From a virus, in the IMG/VR virus record IMGVR_UViG_3300036985_004439, positions 1 to 26,696 of that record: 26,696 nt of DNA; one strand, written 5' to 3'. A model generated the notes under the pieces. That model saw only the letters and a program-made list of their open reading frames with translations. It was not told where the DNA came from and made no database searches. Below are positions 1 through 6,831 of the stretch, in pieces (within the stretch, counting starts at the first letter, position 1; every line of letters begins with the position of its first letter). Both the position numbers and the translations under genes were made by a program.

Positions 1-72
1 CCCCGCCCGGCGTCTTACCACACTGCAGGGGGTTATCTGCGCCACCACCCTGCTGGGCTGGTAGTGAGATTA

Positions 73-100
73 ATATTACACGGGATTGGCTGAGTTGCAA
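73..100 (-). promoter_or_regulatory. Putative leftward promoter for a gene beyond the left edge
   Basis: On the minus strand a TTGCAA -35 (95-100), a 16-nt spacer and a TAATAT -10 (73-78) follow directly after the 107-607 gene. It would drive leftward transcription out of the window. Bases 1-72 show no start codon with a convincing ribosome binding site, so the next gene could not be placed. Confidence 0.35.
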
Positions 101-106
101 GGGTAA

Positions 107-607
107 TTAAGCTTCGTGTTTAGCGATAGCTTCTCGGGCGATAGACTGCGCATCCCCGAATGCGCGCAGAGCGGCTTCTCGCTCAGCGAAATCGGTGGGA
201 CGATCTAACCCTTCCAAATGGTCGCGCCATTTGAGATGCGCAATATTAGCCATCGCCGCCCGTAGTTCGTCAAGTTGATTCAACGCACCCGCCAACTCAT
301 TTTCGGCGTTAGCAGCCACATGAGCTAGCCGGCGAATTTCTCGCTCCTGCCCTTCTGCACGGTTATCTGCGGACAGTAACTGATTACCTACAGCTGAGAC
401 GAGACCAACATACTCTAGGTCTTCCGTAGTCAACCCTCGGCAAGCATTCACGCATGTTACGATGCGGCGGGCGTTGGCTCTTCCTTCGTCCATTCGAGGG
501 CCTGCTGTCATCGGAGTTCTTATACCCCCAAGAAGCAGCATTTCGTCTCCAGCTATGGTGTTATCGTACTTATCAAATGACCACGGTTCTGATGTATGTT
601 TGCTCAT
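107..607 (-). CDS. Hypothetical phage protein, N-terminal MSKHTSEPW module plus helical C-terminus
   Basis: This is a 166-residue protein of unknown function. The N-terminus (MSKHTSEPWSFDKYD) and the segment NARRIVTCVNACRGLTTEDLE form a module I recognise from small accessory proteins of many gammaproteobacterial phages, with no known function. Residues ~80-135 are rich in A, E, L and R with heptad-like spacing and are probably a coiled coil. The frame is open upstream to 682, but that stretch lies in the promoter and leader (654-682). The ATG at 607 is preceded by GAGAGG in a leader shared with the 2582 gene, so I chose 607. It is a single-gene unit in the non-structural promoter class. Confidence 0.8.
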   Translation of the reverse strand: MSKHTSEPWSFDKYDNTIAGDEMLLLGGIRTPMTAGPRMDEGRANARRIVTCVNACRGLTTEDLEYVGLVSAVGNQLLSADNRAEGQEREIRRLAHVAANAENELAGALNQLDELRAAMANIAHLKWRDHLEGLDRPTDFAEREAALRAFGDAQSIAREAIAKHEA

Positions 608-653
608 ACCTCTAATCCTCTCAGTCGAGCCGCCCAATGCAGCCCATGCGCTT

Positions 654-682
654 AAGGTATAATTATATCTCAAATACGTCAA
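654..682 (-). promoter_or_regulatory. Non-structural-class promoter A
   Basis: Minus strand: TTGACG (677-682), 17-nt spacer, TACCTT -10 (654-659), 47 nt before the ATG at 607. The AT-rich dyad GAGATATAATTATACCTT overlaps the -10. The leader then contains GGGCTGCATTGGGCGGC and GAGAGGATTAGAG, nearly identical to the leader of the 2582 gene. Confidence 0.7.
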
Positions 683-686
683 GCAT

Positions 687-711
687 TAAAAAGCCCTCAC
701 TAGGAGGGCTT
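687..711 (-). terminator. Rho-independent terminator after the tail tube gene
   Basis: On the minus strand, AGCCCTC and GAGGGCT form a 7-bp stem around a CTAGT loop, followed by TTTTTAAT. It lies 12 nt past the tail tube stop and just upstream of promoter A, separating the two units. Confidence 0.85.
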
Positions 712-722
712 CTCGTTTACTG

Positions 723-2195
723 TCACAGCGCAGGCGGCAAGTACCCAAACAGGCTTATGCCCACTGCATACCCGAGCACCGGGTCCTTGAAGGCGGTGCA
801 GTTGATAGCCACCTTGACCTTTTCGTTCCGGTTGAGCGCCTTTGTACCATCGCCCATGGTCATGCTTGGGATGTCCACCACGAACGCGCCATCGTTGTTG
901 CGCAGGCCCATGGCCAAGCTGACGCTGGTGTTATTGCGCACCGCCGCCAAGACCGCGCCGTTGACCATGACCGTCTCGGTCTCGATGGTCACTGCCAGGT
1001 TGCCGAGGTTGATAAACGCCGCGCCCAAGTTACCCAGCACGACTTCCGGCGTGACGCCATTGTCGATCGTGACTGTGGAGTCCTTGAAGTACGTGTCGTA
1101 CCCCATCTCGTCGATTCCAGCCACGCGCAGGCGCATGAAGTCCGCCGCCGTGTTGAATGCCTCAGACTGCACCATGTCAGTCCAGCCGCTGCCCAGCTTG
1201 CGCGTGGTCACGGGTGCCTCGATATCCTTGGCGACCATGCCAAACTCCAGGGTCGCTTTGTCCTCCAAGGGGAAGCCAAGCGCCATGGTGTTGCAGTAGG
1301 CGTCGCGGGCGTACTCGTAAAGCACCGGGCTGGTGTTGTAGCGAGCTTCGAGGGTGTGACGTACGCGCTGGAAATCGACATTGTCGACCGGCACGTTACG
1401 CACAAACGACCCGAGGTACAGATGGATGGTCTTGCCGGTGCCGGTGTCAGCGGTGTAGGCCTGCTCGCGCTGGCTGAGGGTGAGCTTGTTGGCAGTGATA
1501 GCGGCCACACGGGCCAGACCATAGTCGTCAGCATTGGCGAACCGAGTGGCAGTGTCGCTGCCGCCTACGTGCACCCACTGGCCGACGGTCAGGCCCAGCG
1601 TGGTGAAGTCCAACGTGGTGCTGGTAATGTTGCCGCTGGCATCGACGGCCAGATCGCCCGCAGTCGCCTGCACACCCACGATGTGGAGCACGGCAGACGC
1701 TGGCGCGGTTTCGGCAGTCAGGCCAACTACCTTGATTTCAGTCGCGGTGCTTGAGGCTCCCACAACTTTGAGGCCGTTGTTTGCCGGGGTACCCCAGCCA
1801 GCCGCATAGACCAGCGTGCCGGCAGCGACGATAGGGCCTGTCGGCACAGTGTAGCCAGTCGCCGTGGTGGCGGTAGGCAGCTTGCCGAATGGGTTTTGAC
1901 CCTTCCAGGTGCTGTAAAGTTGTGCGTCTCCAAAGAACCTCATCATATCGATGAAATTATCACTGGTGAACGCCGGGGAGGCTGCCAGACCGGTGATGGT
2001 TCCCTTGCGGGCCATGCGGTCAAGGCTGATAGGGTCCCGTGCGACAGTGGATAATTCTGCTGAAAACGAGCTGATTTCATTAATTTGCAGGTACTTCCAA
2101 GGGGTTAATGCGGTGGGAGAACATTCTCTGCAAATAGACAAAGATGTGCTATTCGTATCCGCCGCACCGATGGTGCTACATACGTCAAATGCCAT
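723..2195 (-). CDS. Tail tube protein (Phage_tube family)
   Basis: This 490-residue protein is the likely major subunit of the non-contractile tail tube. The region WKYLQINEISSFSAELSTVARDPISLDRMARKGTITG closely resembles the tail tube family typical of siphophages: N-E-I-x-S-F, then T-V-A-R-x-P-I-S and R-x-x-K-G-T. A glycine-, alanine- and threonine-rich beta region (~120-260) looks like the family's inserted domain. The C-terminal half is also beta-rich and ends in FGYLPPAL. Upstream in-frame ATGs exist, but ATG 2195 follows AGGAG at 9-10 nt and is 36 nt from an extended -10, like other virion genes. Three cysteines in residues 5-30 (C6, C22, C25) are unusual. A terminator follows at 687-711. 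Confidence 0.85.
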   Translation of the reverse strand: MAFDVCSTIGAADTNSTSLSICRECSPTALTPWKYLQINEISSFSAELSTVARDPISLDRMARKGTITGLAASPAFTSDNFIDMMRFFGDAQLYSTWKGQNPFGKLPTATTATGYTVPTGPIVAAGTLVYAAGWGTPANNGLKVVGASSTATEIKVVGLTAETAPASAVLHIVGVQATAGDLAVDASGNITSTTLDFTTLGLTVGQWVHVGGSDTATRFANADDYGLARVAAITANKLTLSQREQAYTADTGTGKTIHLYLGSFVRNVPVDNVDFQRVRHTLEARYNTSPVLYEYARDAYCNTMALGFPLEDKATLEFGMVAKDIEAPVTTRKLGSGWTDMVQSEAFNTAADFMRLRVAGIDEMGYDTYFKDSTVTIDNGVTPEVVLGNLGAAFINLGNLAVTIETETVMVNGAVLAAVRNNTSVSLAMGLRNNDGAFVVDIPSMTMGDGTKALNRNEKVKVAINCTAFKDPVLGYAVGISLFGYLPPAL

Positions 2196-2230
2196 GGCGT
2201 AAAATCTCCTGAGTTTTTGCATGCCATGGC

Positions 2231-2240
2231 ATTATATCAC
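2231..2240 (-). promoter_or_regulatory. Structural-class extended -10 promoter (tail tube)
   Basis: Minus strand TGTGATATAATG: TATAAT at 2231-2236 preceded by TGA, 36 nt from the ATG at 2195. There is no recognisable -35; that position is occupied by the upstream terminator. Confidence 0.7.
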
Positions 2241-2246
2241 AGACGT

Positions 2247-2270
2247 TAAAAAGCCCGCACTCGGCGGGCT
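2247..2270 (-). terminator. Rho-independent terminator after the 2286-2582 gene
   Basis: Minus strand: AGCCCGC and GCGGGCT form a 7-bp stem with a short CGAGT loop, followed by TTTTTAACG. It ends the single-gene unit just before the tail tube promoter. Confidence 0.85.
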
Positions 2271-2285
2271 TGATGTGATGGCGGA

Positions 2286-2582
2286 CTACGGTATCAGTTT
2301 CTGTTTGATGTCTTCGAGCTGAGATATCAAGGAATCTATGGTTTCCGGTTTCTCAAACAGGATAACCCACTTAGCGTCTAGCTCTTTGAGTGTCTTAGGG
2401 GTTTCGAACACTGTGAGCTCTCCGATAATACCGTTTCCTATGCCATATACGAACGCTATCCCGACTCGCCCGTCGTCGTACATTACATCGCAAAACTGGG
2501 TCATTCCGTCGCCTGTCTGTAGCGCCTCGAATTCATGCCCGTCTTCCGTAACCTCGTAGGTAAATCCATACTTAGTTTCCAC
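2286..2582 (-). CDS. Hypothetical small phage protein
   Basis: A 98-residue protein that I do not recognise. It is soluble-looking, with a beta-rich first half (YGFTYEVTEDGHEFEAL, VGIAFVYGIGNGIIGELTVF) and a helical C-terminus (TIDSLISQLEDIKQKL). The frame is open to 2627, but that extension is translation of the conserved leader. Alignment with the leader of the 607 gene places the start at the GTG at 2582, directly after GAGAGGATTAGAGACT. It is a monocistronic unit with its own promoter (2630-2658) and terminator (2247-2270), wedged between tail terminator and tail tube genes. Confidence 0.75.
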   Translation of the reverse strand: METKYGFTYEVTEDGHEFEALQTGDGMTQFCDVMYDDGRVGIAFVYGIGNGIIGELTVFETPKTLKELDAKWVILFEKPETIDSLISQLEDIKQKLIP

Positions 2583-2629
2583 AGTCTCTAATCCTCTCAG
2601 TCTGGCCGCCCAATGCAGCCCGTACAATC

Positions 2630-2658
2630 AAGATATAATTATCTTACTCTACCGTCAA
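2630..2658 (-). promoter_or_regulatory. Non-structural-class promoter C
   Basis: Minus strand: TTGACG (2653-2658), 17-nt spacer, TATCTT -10 (2630-2635), 48 nt before the GTG at 2582. AAGATA-ATTA-TATCTT forms a dyad covering the -10. The promoter overlaps the 3' end of the tail terminator gene. The leader can form a GGCTGC/GCGGCC hairpin. Confidence 0.75.
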
Positions 2659-3077
2659 GCGCAAACCACATCAAAATCGAACCCTACGTTCACATTCTTT
2701 TGCCACCACCCGTCATCTCGTCCCACGTCTACCAGATAGCAGTCCCTGTAGTATACCGGCCGATCCGCTCGCCCCTCGTAGAGCCGCAATAGCTGGTCGG
2801 CCAGCTCATCCGCAGCGAATTCACCCAGACCGAGCTCCGCAAAGACCTGGATAATTAAAGTCCCGCTGCGCACCCGGCGCGTCGCCACGCCCTCGCCTCC
2901 CAAGCTATCACCCCCGCCGCCGGCAAACTTGACGACCGGCCGCACCCATACGCCATCGGTAGGCAGCCCGTCCGTCTCGATACTGCCGCCGCCAAAGTCA
3001 ATACGGTCGAGCGGCACGAGTCCGGACTGGGTGAGCCGAAGCAGAATAGCGGAGCGGGCTGCGTTGATTGTGGTCAT
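2655..3077 (-). CDS. Tail terminator / tail completion protein (DUF4128-like)
   Basis: A 140-residue protein that probably caps the tail tube at the head-proximal end. The features are an N-terminal helix (INAARSAILLRLTQSG), a central beta region with VWVRPVVKFA and SGTLIIQVFAELGLGEFAADELADQLLRLYEG, and a C-terminal WWQKNVNVGFDFDVVC strand. This is the lambda gpU/DUF4128-like pattern of ~130-150 residues. The position after the HK97-gp10-like neck gene and before the tail tube is the usual one for a terminator. Its ATG overlaps the stop of the homing endonuclease gene as ATGA, so it is translationally coupled to that gene. The family assignment is by pattern and position. Confidence 0.7.
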   Translation of the reverse strand: MTTINAARSAILLRLTQSGLVPLDRIDFGGGSIETDGLPTDGVWVRPVVKFAGGGGDSLGGEGVATRRVRSGTLIIQVFAELGLGEFAADELADQLLRLYEGRADRPVYYRDCYLVDVGRDDGWWQKNVNVGFDFDVVCA

Positions 3078-4000
3078 AGTGAAGAGGCCTCTTTGCTTTT
3101 ATCCATTACCCATTGTAACAGCTCATCGGTGACTTTGAGCCATTCAGTAGCGCCATCGAACCCCGTAAACCCTGCAGACTCGAATAACTTGTGGGCCTCT
3201 ACTTCTAGCTGGCGGATATGGTGCCCGTTACTACTAGTGATGTGGTGCACTAGGTGAGTAGCAAATGGGGTAGCTCTTTTTAGCTTAGATAACCGAGATT
3301 GCAGCGTGTTTGAAATCCCGACTTTAGCCCATCTTCCACACCCTGACATAAGAAAGTATAAGGAGGCCTTCTTGCCAGGGTCAAACCCTGTTTTAGCGCA
3401 TTCCGGGCATCGGCAGCCTCGCATCAGCCTGTTAACGGAAGTCTCCCATGAGTGGCCGGCAGTACAAGATACACGTACCGGCGACTCCCAATTTTTATAC
3501 CCTCCGTCCACCCACTCTAAAAACCGCACCCCCATCTTGGCTATCTGTTCTTCTCTTTGAGCTTGCGAGGTGCGCTGTTTATCAGACCGATTTGAGGATG
3601 CACACTCAGCACATTTAGATCCTTTAAGCAGGCTAGAAACAGTGGCCGTGTTCTCTTTTCCGCATACACAGCTCACAGTGGCCTTGCTGAGTACTACATT
3701 TACATAGCTGCCCTCAAACCGTAAAAATCGTATGCCTGGGTGAGACTCTATGCCCCTTATTACTTCCTCTACGGGTATACCTCTTTTGCGAGACATGGCG
3801 GCGTACCCGCATTCTTTGCAACCTGCTTTCCTCAATAGATCAGAAGCGGTAGCTTCCCGAGTAACCCCATGCACGGTGCACAGTAAGGACGCCCTGGTAG
3901 CCATACTTCGGTATTCTTCCGACCAACCTATAAAATAGGAGTTCGGTATGGCTTTTAGCTGCTCTTCGACTTCCGATTTCGGACGGGCTTTAAATGGCAT
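3074..4000 (-). CDS. Free-standing GIY-YIG homing endonuclease with zinc-ribbon repeats
   Basis: A 308-residue selfish endonuclease. The C-terminal third contains a GIY-YIG-like nuclease: LYFLMS (~214-219), WAKVGIS (~225-230), an arginine in QSRLSKLKR (~236), and a glutamate-bearing helix (HIRQLEVEAHKLFE, ~262-275). Upstream are three related zinc-ribbon modules, each with a Cys pair or Cys/His, a basic helix (SDLLRKAGC, SSLLKGSKC, NRLMRGCRC) and a CxEC or CPEC ending, probably DNA-binding. The ATG at 4000 follows GAGGTGCGAATTTC; an upstream TTG at 4072 is less likely. It sits between a neck gene and the tail terminator, with its stop overlapping the latter's start (ATGA). It probably arrived by homing into the structural operon. 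Confidence 0.8.
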   Translation of the reverse strand: MPFKARPKSEVEEQLKAIPNSYFIGWSEEYRSMATRASLLCTVHGVTREATASDLLRKAGCKECGYAAMSRKRGIPVEEVIRGIESHPGIRFLRFEGSYVNVVLSKATVSCVCGKENTATVSSLLKGSKCAECASSNRSDKQRTSQAQREEQIAKMGVRFLEWVDGGYKNWESPVRVSCTAGHSWETSVNRLMRGCRCPECAKTGFDPGKKASLYFLMSGCGRWAKVGISNTLQSRLSKLKRATPFATHLVHHITSSNGHHIRQLEVEAHKLFESAGFTGFDGATEWLKVTDELLQWVMDKSKEASSL

Positions 4001-4116
4001 GAAATTCGCACCTCGTAGTAGGTGTCGTAGATGGAAGGATGCGGCAGGGCGGTCTACGTTCCACCTCTTCAACTGGCCGGTCTAGCCGCAAATAGATATT
4101 AACTCACGATGGGTGA

Positions 4117-4521
4117 TTAGTTAAGTGATTTATTTCTGAACTTGGATAGTGTGGTATCGATCGCCTGTTCGACAAACCCTTGAGGTGATTGCTTGGAGCT
4201 TCCCGCATTTAGCTTAGCGATGTACGAAGTATTGTTAAATACCCATAGGCTTTGGCCGGTTACTATCCGGTAAGAGGCCACTTCGGCTATGCCGGCTTGT
4301 TGTTGACTGGCTGCGGATGCAGTATCAGACGCTACTCCATATGGATGTGTGGTCCCTACCGATAAACCCCAAGACACGCTCGCAAAGCCGGTGTCCACTG
4401 GGGTTCCTTTAGGGGGGTTACTCACGAGCTCGCCGTGCAATTCTAAAGTCACTTCGCTGACCCGCTCGCTGATAGCGTCGTCCAGCTCGGCAAAGATGCG
4501 ACCCATCTGCTTGCTTTTCAC
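4117..4521 (-). CDS. Neck / tail-completion protein, HK97 gp10-like
   Basis: A 134-residue protein of the HK97 gp10 family, which acts at the head-tail junction or in tail completion. The diagnostic order is present: an N-terminal helix (GRIFAELDDAISERVSEVTLELHGEL), PVDTGFASVSW (P-V-D-T-G, then W), an aromatic VFNNTSYIAKLNAGSSKQSPQGFVEQAI segment, and a closing helix. The start is the GTG at 4521, which overlaps the previous gene's TGA as GTGA, indicating coupling. In most phages the tail terminator would come next; here the homing endonuclease gene intervenes, and 4001-4116 is a short apparently non-coding stretch. Confidence 0.85.
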   Translation of the reverse strand: MKSKQMGRIFAELDDAISERVSEVTLELHGELVSNPPKGTPVDTGFASVSWGLSVGTTHPYGVASDTASAASQQQAGIAEVASYRIVTGQSLWVFNNTSYIAKLNAGSSKQSPQGFVEQAIDTTLSKFRNKSLN

Positions 4522-4919
4522 AGCGCCACCGCCTCGTGGATAGCCGCCACTTGGCGCCCGTTGATGCGTGGCGCCTCGTTGACGAGCAGCTTATACGTCA
4601 TGCCAGCCACGGCCACCGTATCGCCCTGCTTGCTTACCCAGGCTACTGCATCGACTGTATTCAAAGGTAACCCGCTCTGAGTCGCGCTGAGCAGATCGGG
4701 AATGAAGATTGTCCGGGTCCGCACCGACGCCAAGGCCGGGTCGTATTTAGTCTCCGGCTGCACCACACCCAGCACGTTGTACGTCGTGGTGACGGTGGTC
4801 GGCTTGGTCGGGTTGCTCGGGTCGGGCGTTGTGACCTTGCGCGTGACCACACAGGGCTCGCCGGTCTTGCCGATGACCTTCTTCACGCCGAGAAGTACCT
4901 TTACCGCGTATGTGCTCAT
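4518..4919 (-). CDS. Probable head closure (head-tail connector) protein
   Basis: A 133-residue, beta-rich protein. A VTRKVTTPDPSNPTKPTTVTTTYNVLGVVQ region is followed by VRTRTIFIPDLLSATQSGLPLNTVDAVAWVSKQGDTVAVAGMTYKLLVNEAP, the small beta-barrel pattern of head closure proteins. The ATG at 4919 overlaps the preceding stop as ATGA; a longer in-frame start at 4958 lies within the upstream gene and is less likely. The position between the head-tail adaptor and the gp10-like gene supports the role, but no single signature motif is decisive. Confidence 0.6.
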   Translation of the reverse strand: MSTYAVKVLLGVKKVIGKTGEPCVVTRKVTTPDPSNPTKPTTVTTTYNVLGVVQPETKYDPALASVRTRTIFIPDLLSATQSGLPLNTVDAVAWVSKQGDTVAVAGMTYKLLVNEAPRINGRQVAAIHEAVAL

Positions 4920-5308
4920 GGCGCACTCGCCGGTGGGTTGCCGAACTGGTCGACCCAAAAGCTATCAGCCACGACAGGGCCGGAGTTGGCTCCAGCGATG
5001 CCAAGGCCTGCTGCCATGGGGTTGACGCCGGGCACGCCAATACCGCTATTGAAGCGCAAGATAAGGTCCTTCTTCAAAAGGTCCCAAGCCTTGTAAGCCT
5101 CGCTTGAATCGATCGAGATGGGGCCAACCTTGAGGCTTTCCGATTCTGTCGCATACTGAGCCATGTAGGCGTCGGCGATGAACACCATAGTGCCCAACAC
5201 GCCCATACCGGAGTCCAGCAGTGCGCTAATCTCCTCGTCGGTAAACGAAAAGTCTTCTCGTAGCTTGAAGGCCAGCTTGACCAGCGCGATGTCAGTAGGT
5301 GAGGCCAT
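4916..5308 (-). CDS. Probable head-tail adaptor (connector) protein
   Basis: A 130-residue, mostly helical protein: FTDEEISALLDSGMGVLGTMVFIADAYMAQYA, then SLKVGPISIDSSEAYKAWDLLKKDLI. The pattern of an acidic helix 'TDEEI.ALLD', a helix of small residues, then 'VG..SIDSS.....A..L' matches adaptor-type proteins that dock on the portal. It is the first gene of the connector operon. I chose the ATG at 5308 although no good Shine-Dalgarno precedes it, because a TTG extension to 5353 would begin upstream of the predicted transcription start, and because 32 nt from the -10 matches the other virion genes. Confidence 0.65.
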   Translation of the reverse strand: MASPTDIALVKLAFKLREDFSFTDEEISALLDSGMGVLGTMVFIADAYMAQYATESESLKVGPISIDSSEAYKAWDLLKKDLILRFNSGIGVPGVNPMAAGLGIAGANSGPVVADSFWVDQFGNPPASAP

Positions 5309-5339
5309 GGGGGTCTGCTCGGGTGATGTGATTGAGAGG

Positions 5340-5350
5340 AGTATATCATT
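5340..5350 (-). promoter_or_regulatory. Structural-class extended -10 promoter (connector operon)
   Basis: Minus strand TGATATACT (TATACT at 5340-5345), 32 nt from the ATG at 5308, without a clear -35. The inverted repeat at 5367-5386 lies where this promoter's -35 would be, so one regulator could affect both divergent promoters. Confidence 0.6.
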
Positions 5351-5359
5351 CAAGCGGTG

Positions 5360-5387
5360 TTGACAGGTATGACATATGTGTCATACT
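5360..5387 (+). promoter_or_regulatory. Promoter of the methyltransferase operon
   Basis: Plus strand TTGACA -35 (5360-5365), 16-nt spacer, CATACT -10 (5382-5387), 31 nt before the ATG at 5418. The spacer and -10 are almost entirely covered by an inverted repeat (5367-5386). Confidence 0.7.
5367..5386. repeat. Perfect 8-bp inverted repeat, putative operator
   Basis: Arms GTATGACA (5367-5374) and TGTCATAC (5379-5386) are perfect reverse complements around a TATG spacer. The site overlaps the spacer and -10 of the rightward methyltransferase promoter and the -35 zone of the leftward connector promoter. The small HTH protein at 6662-6820, or the methyltransferase itself, are natural candidate ligands. 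This is inferred from position only. Confidence 0.65.
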
Positions 5388-5417
5388 CAGCGGGTGTTTA
5401 ACCAACTAGGAATAGAA

Positions 5418-6671
5418 ATGACCATAACCATGGGGAGCGTGTGCTCCGGCATAGAAGCAGCCTCAGTAGCTTGTGAGCCGCTCGGAATTAAAACAGTGTG
5501 GGTTTCAGAGATAGAGTCATTTCCCTGCGCTGTTCTTGAGCACCGCTGGCCACAAGTGCCGAATCTAGGCGACATGAATCACATTGTAGACTTGATAAAA
5601 ATGGGCATAGATGCACCGGATATCCTGGTTGGAGGTACCCCGTGCCAAGCATTCAGCGTGGCGGGCCTACGGGAAGGACTATCCGATCCTCGCGGCATGC
5701 TCACACAAACATTCGTCAAAATAGGAGATGCGATAGATGAACGACGCCCAGGAAATGAAGCTGTTATTTGGTGGGAAAACGTGCCAGGAGTCCTCAGCAG
5801 TAAAGACAACGCTTTCGGCTGCTTTCTTGGAGCACTCGCCGGTGAAGATTGCGAGCTCGTCCCGCCAGGGAAGAAATGGACAAACGCTGGTTGTGTGTTT
5901 GGCCCCAAAAGAGCAGTCGCGTGGCGGGTCCTCGATGCCCAATATTTCGGAGTGGCCCAACGCCGCCGCCGTGTGTTTGTTGTCGCAAGTGCTCGAGAAG
6001 GGTTCGATCTCGCAAAAGTTCTTTTTGAGTGCGAAGGCGTTGGAACGTGTGGCGCGGACGACAACCAGGGACAAGCAGGGCACCTGATCGCGCTTGCTAC
6101 CAGAACAGGGCATATTTCCCATTGCCTGAATGCTGGCGGGATGGGGTGCATCGACTACGAAACGGAGACGATGGTTGTCCATGGCACCCAAGACCCAGAC
6201 ACCAACGTCGAGCTGGCTCACACGCTGGGTCGCAACCATGGGCAGGAGAATGCGGTATTGACTGAGTACAGCAGCATCAAAGACCACGACCGGCGCGTCA
6301 TATTCGCTGCCAACAACTGGGATGAGTTGGTACAAGAGATTCCTGCTGTGCCGGTAGCATTCAGCTCCAAAGACTACGGCGGTGATGCGACTGAGGACAT
6401 GTCTCCAACTTTGCGGGCATGCGGCCACACCAATAGCCATGCTAACGCCGGGGCTCCTCCTGCGGTTGCTACGGCAATGTCTGTCCGCCGCCTCACTCCT
6501 GTCGAATGCGAGCGCCTGCAGGGGTTCCCTGATGGCCACACTGACGTGCCATATCGCGGCAAGCCAGCAGCTGACGGACCACGCTACAAGGCGATCGGCA
6601 ACTCTATGGCGGTCCCGGTCATGCGCTGGATAGGCGGGCGTATCATCAAGGAGCTATCAAAATGCTCCTAG
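5418..6671 (+). CDS. DNA (cytosine-5) methyltransferase
   Basis: A 417-residue C5-cytosine DNA methyltransferase that transfers methyl from S-adenosylmethionine to cytosine. Motif I (GSVCSGIEAAS, ~6-16), motif IV with the catalytic cysteine (GGTPCQAFS, Cys ~76), motif VI (ENVPGVL, ~120-126), motif VIII (QRRRRVFVV, ~181-189), motif IX (RRLTPVECERLQGFPDG) and motif X (YKAIGNSMAVPVM) are all present in order, so it should be active. The target-recognition region (~205-340) includes HCLNAGGMGCIDYETET, common in phage methyltransferases; the target site cannot be read. The ATG at 5418 follows TAGGAA; an upstream ATG at 5376 lies within the promoter. It is transcribed against all neighbours. No partner nuclease is visible, so phage DNA self-protection is the likely role. 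Confidence 0.93.
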   Translation: MTITMGSVCSGIEAASVACEPLGIKTVWVSEIESFPCAVLEHRWPQVPNLGDMNHIVDLIKMGIDAPDILVGGTPCQAFSVAGLREGLSDPRGMLTQTFVKIGDAIDERRPGNEAVIWWENVPGVLSSKDNAFGCFLGALAGEDCELVPPGKKWTNAGCVFGPKRAVAWRVLDAQYFGVAQRRRRVFVVASAREGFDLAKVLFECEGVGTCGADDNQGQAGHLIALATRTGHISHCLNAGGMGCIDYETETMVVHGTQDPDTNVELAHTLGRNHGQENAVLTEYSSIKDHDRRVIFAANNWDELVQEIPAVPVAFSSKDYGGDATEDMSPTLRACGHTNSHANAGAPPAVATAMSVRRLTPVECERLQGFPDGHTDVPYRGKPAADGPRYKAIGNSMAVPVMRWIGGRIIKELSKCS

Positions 6672-6820
6672 CCGACCATATAGCCAGCGCCTACGGCGGC
6701 AATAAGTCAGCGTTTGCCAGGGCGTACGGGACATCACACCGGCAAGTCGTGAGGTGGGTAAAGGCTGGATGCTTGTGGTATGGAGGACAAGTGTGGATAA
6801 AAGCAAGAGGGCCCTTGTAG
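6662..6820 (+). CDS. Small Cro-like helix-turn-helix protein
   Basis: A 52-residue protein beginning MLLADHIASAYGGNKSAFAR and ending GQVWIKARGPL. The pattern of a short helix, then NKSAFARAYGTSHRQVVRWVKAG (helix-turn-helix), then a W-x-x-x-x-Q-V-W beta hairpin and a short basic tail resembles small Cro-like phage repressors. The ATG lies 8 nt after a strong AAGGAG and overlaps the last codons of the methyltransferase, so the two are co-translated. It is a plausible regulator of its own operon through the inverted repeat at 5367-5386. Its last bases run into the terminator of the converging capsid operon. Confidence 0.75.
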   Translation: MLLADHIASAYGGNKSAFARAYGTSHRQVVRWVKAGCLWYGGQVWIKARGPL

Positions 6821-6828
6821 GACCCTCC
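6799..6828 (-). terminator. Terminator of the protease-capsid operon
   Basis: Minus strand: GAGGGTCCT and AGGGCCCTC pair over 9 bp (one G-U) around a 3-nt loop, followed by TTGCTTTTAT. It lies at the convergence of the capsid operon and the methyltransferase operon and overlaps the 3' end of the HTH gene. On the plus strand the tail is poor, so it mainly stops leftward transcription. Confidence 0.65.
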
Positions 6829-6831
6829 AGA

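Noticed and set aside
1-72. A gene entering from the left edge
   Set aside because: Several frames are open on the minus strand, but none has a start codon with a ribosome site, so no start or product could be assigned.
637-1809. Plus-strand open frames over the tail tube gene
   Set aside because: They mirror a clear minus-strand tail tube gene, lack ribosome sites, and have low-complexity S/T/P-rich translations.
5679-6539. Minus-strand 286-codon open frame inside the methyltransferase gene
   Set aside because: Antisense of a gene with all C5-methyltransferase motifs; no start signal.
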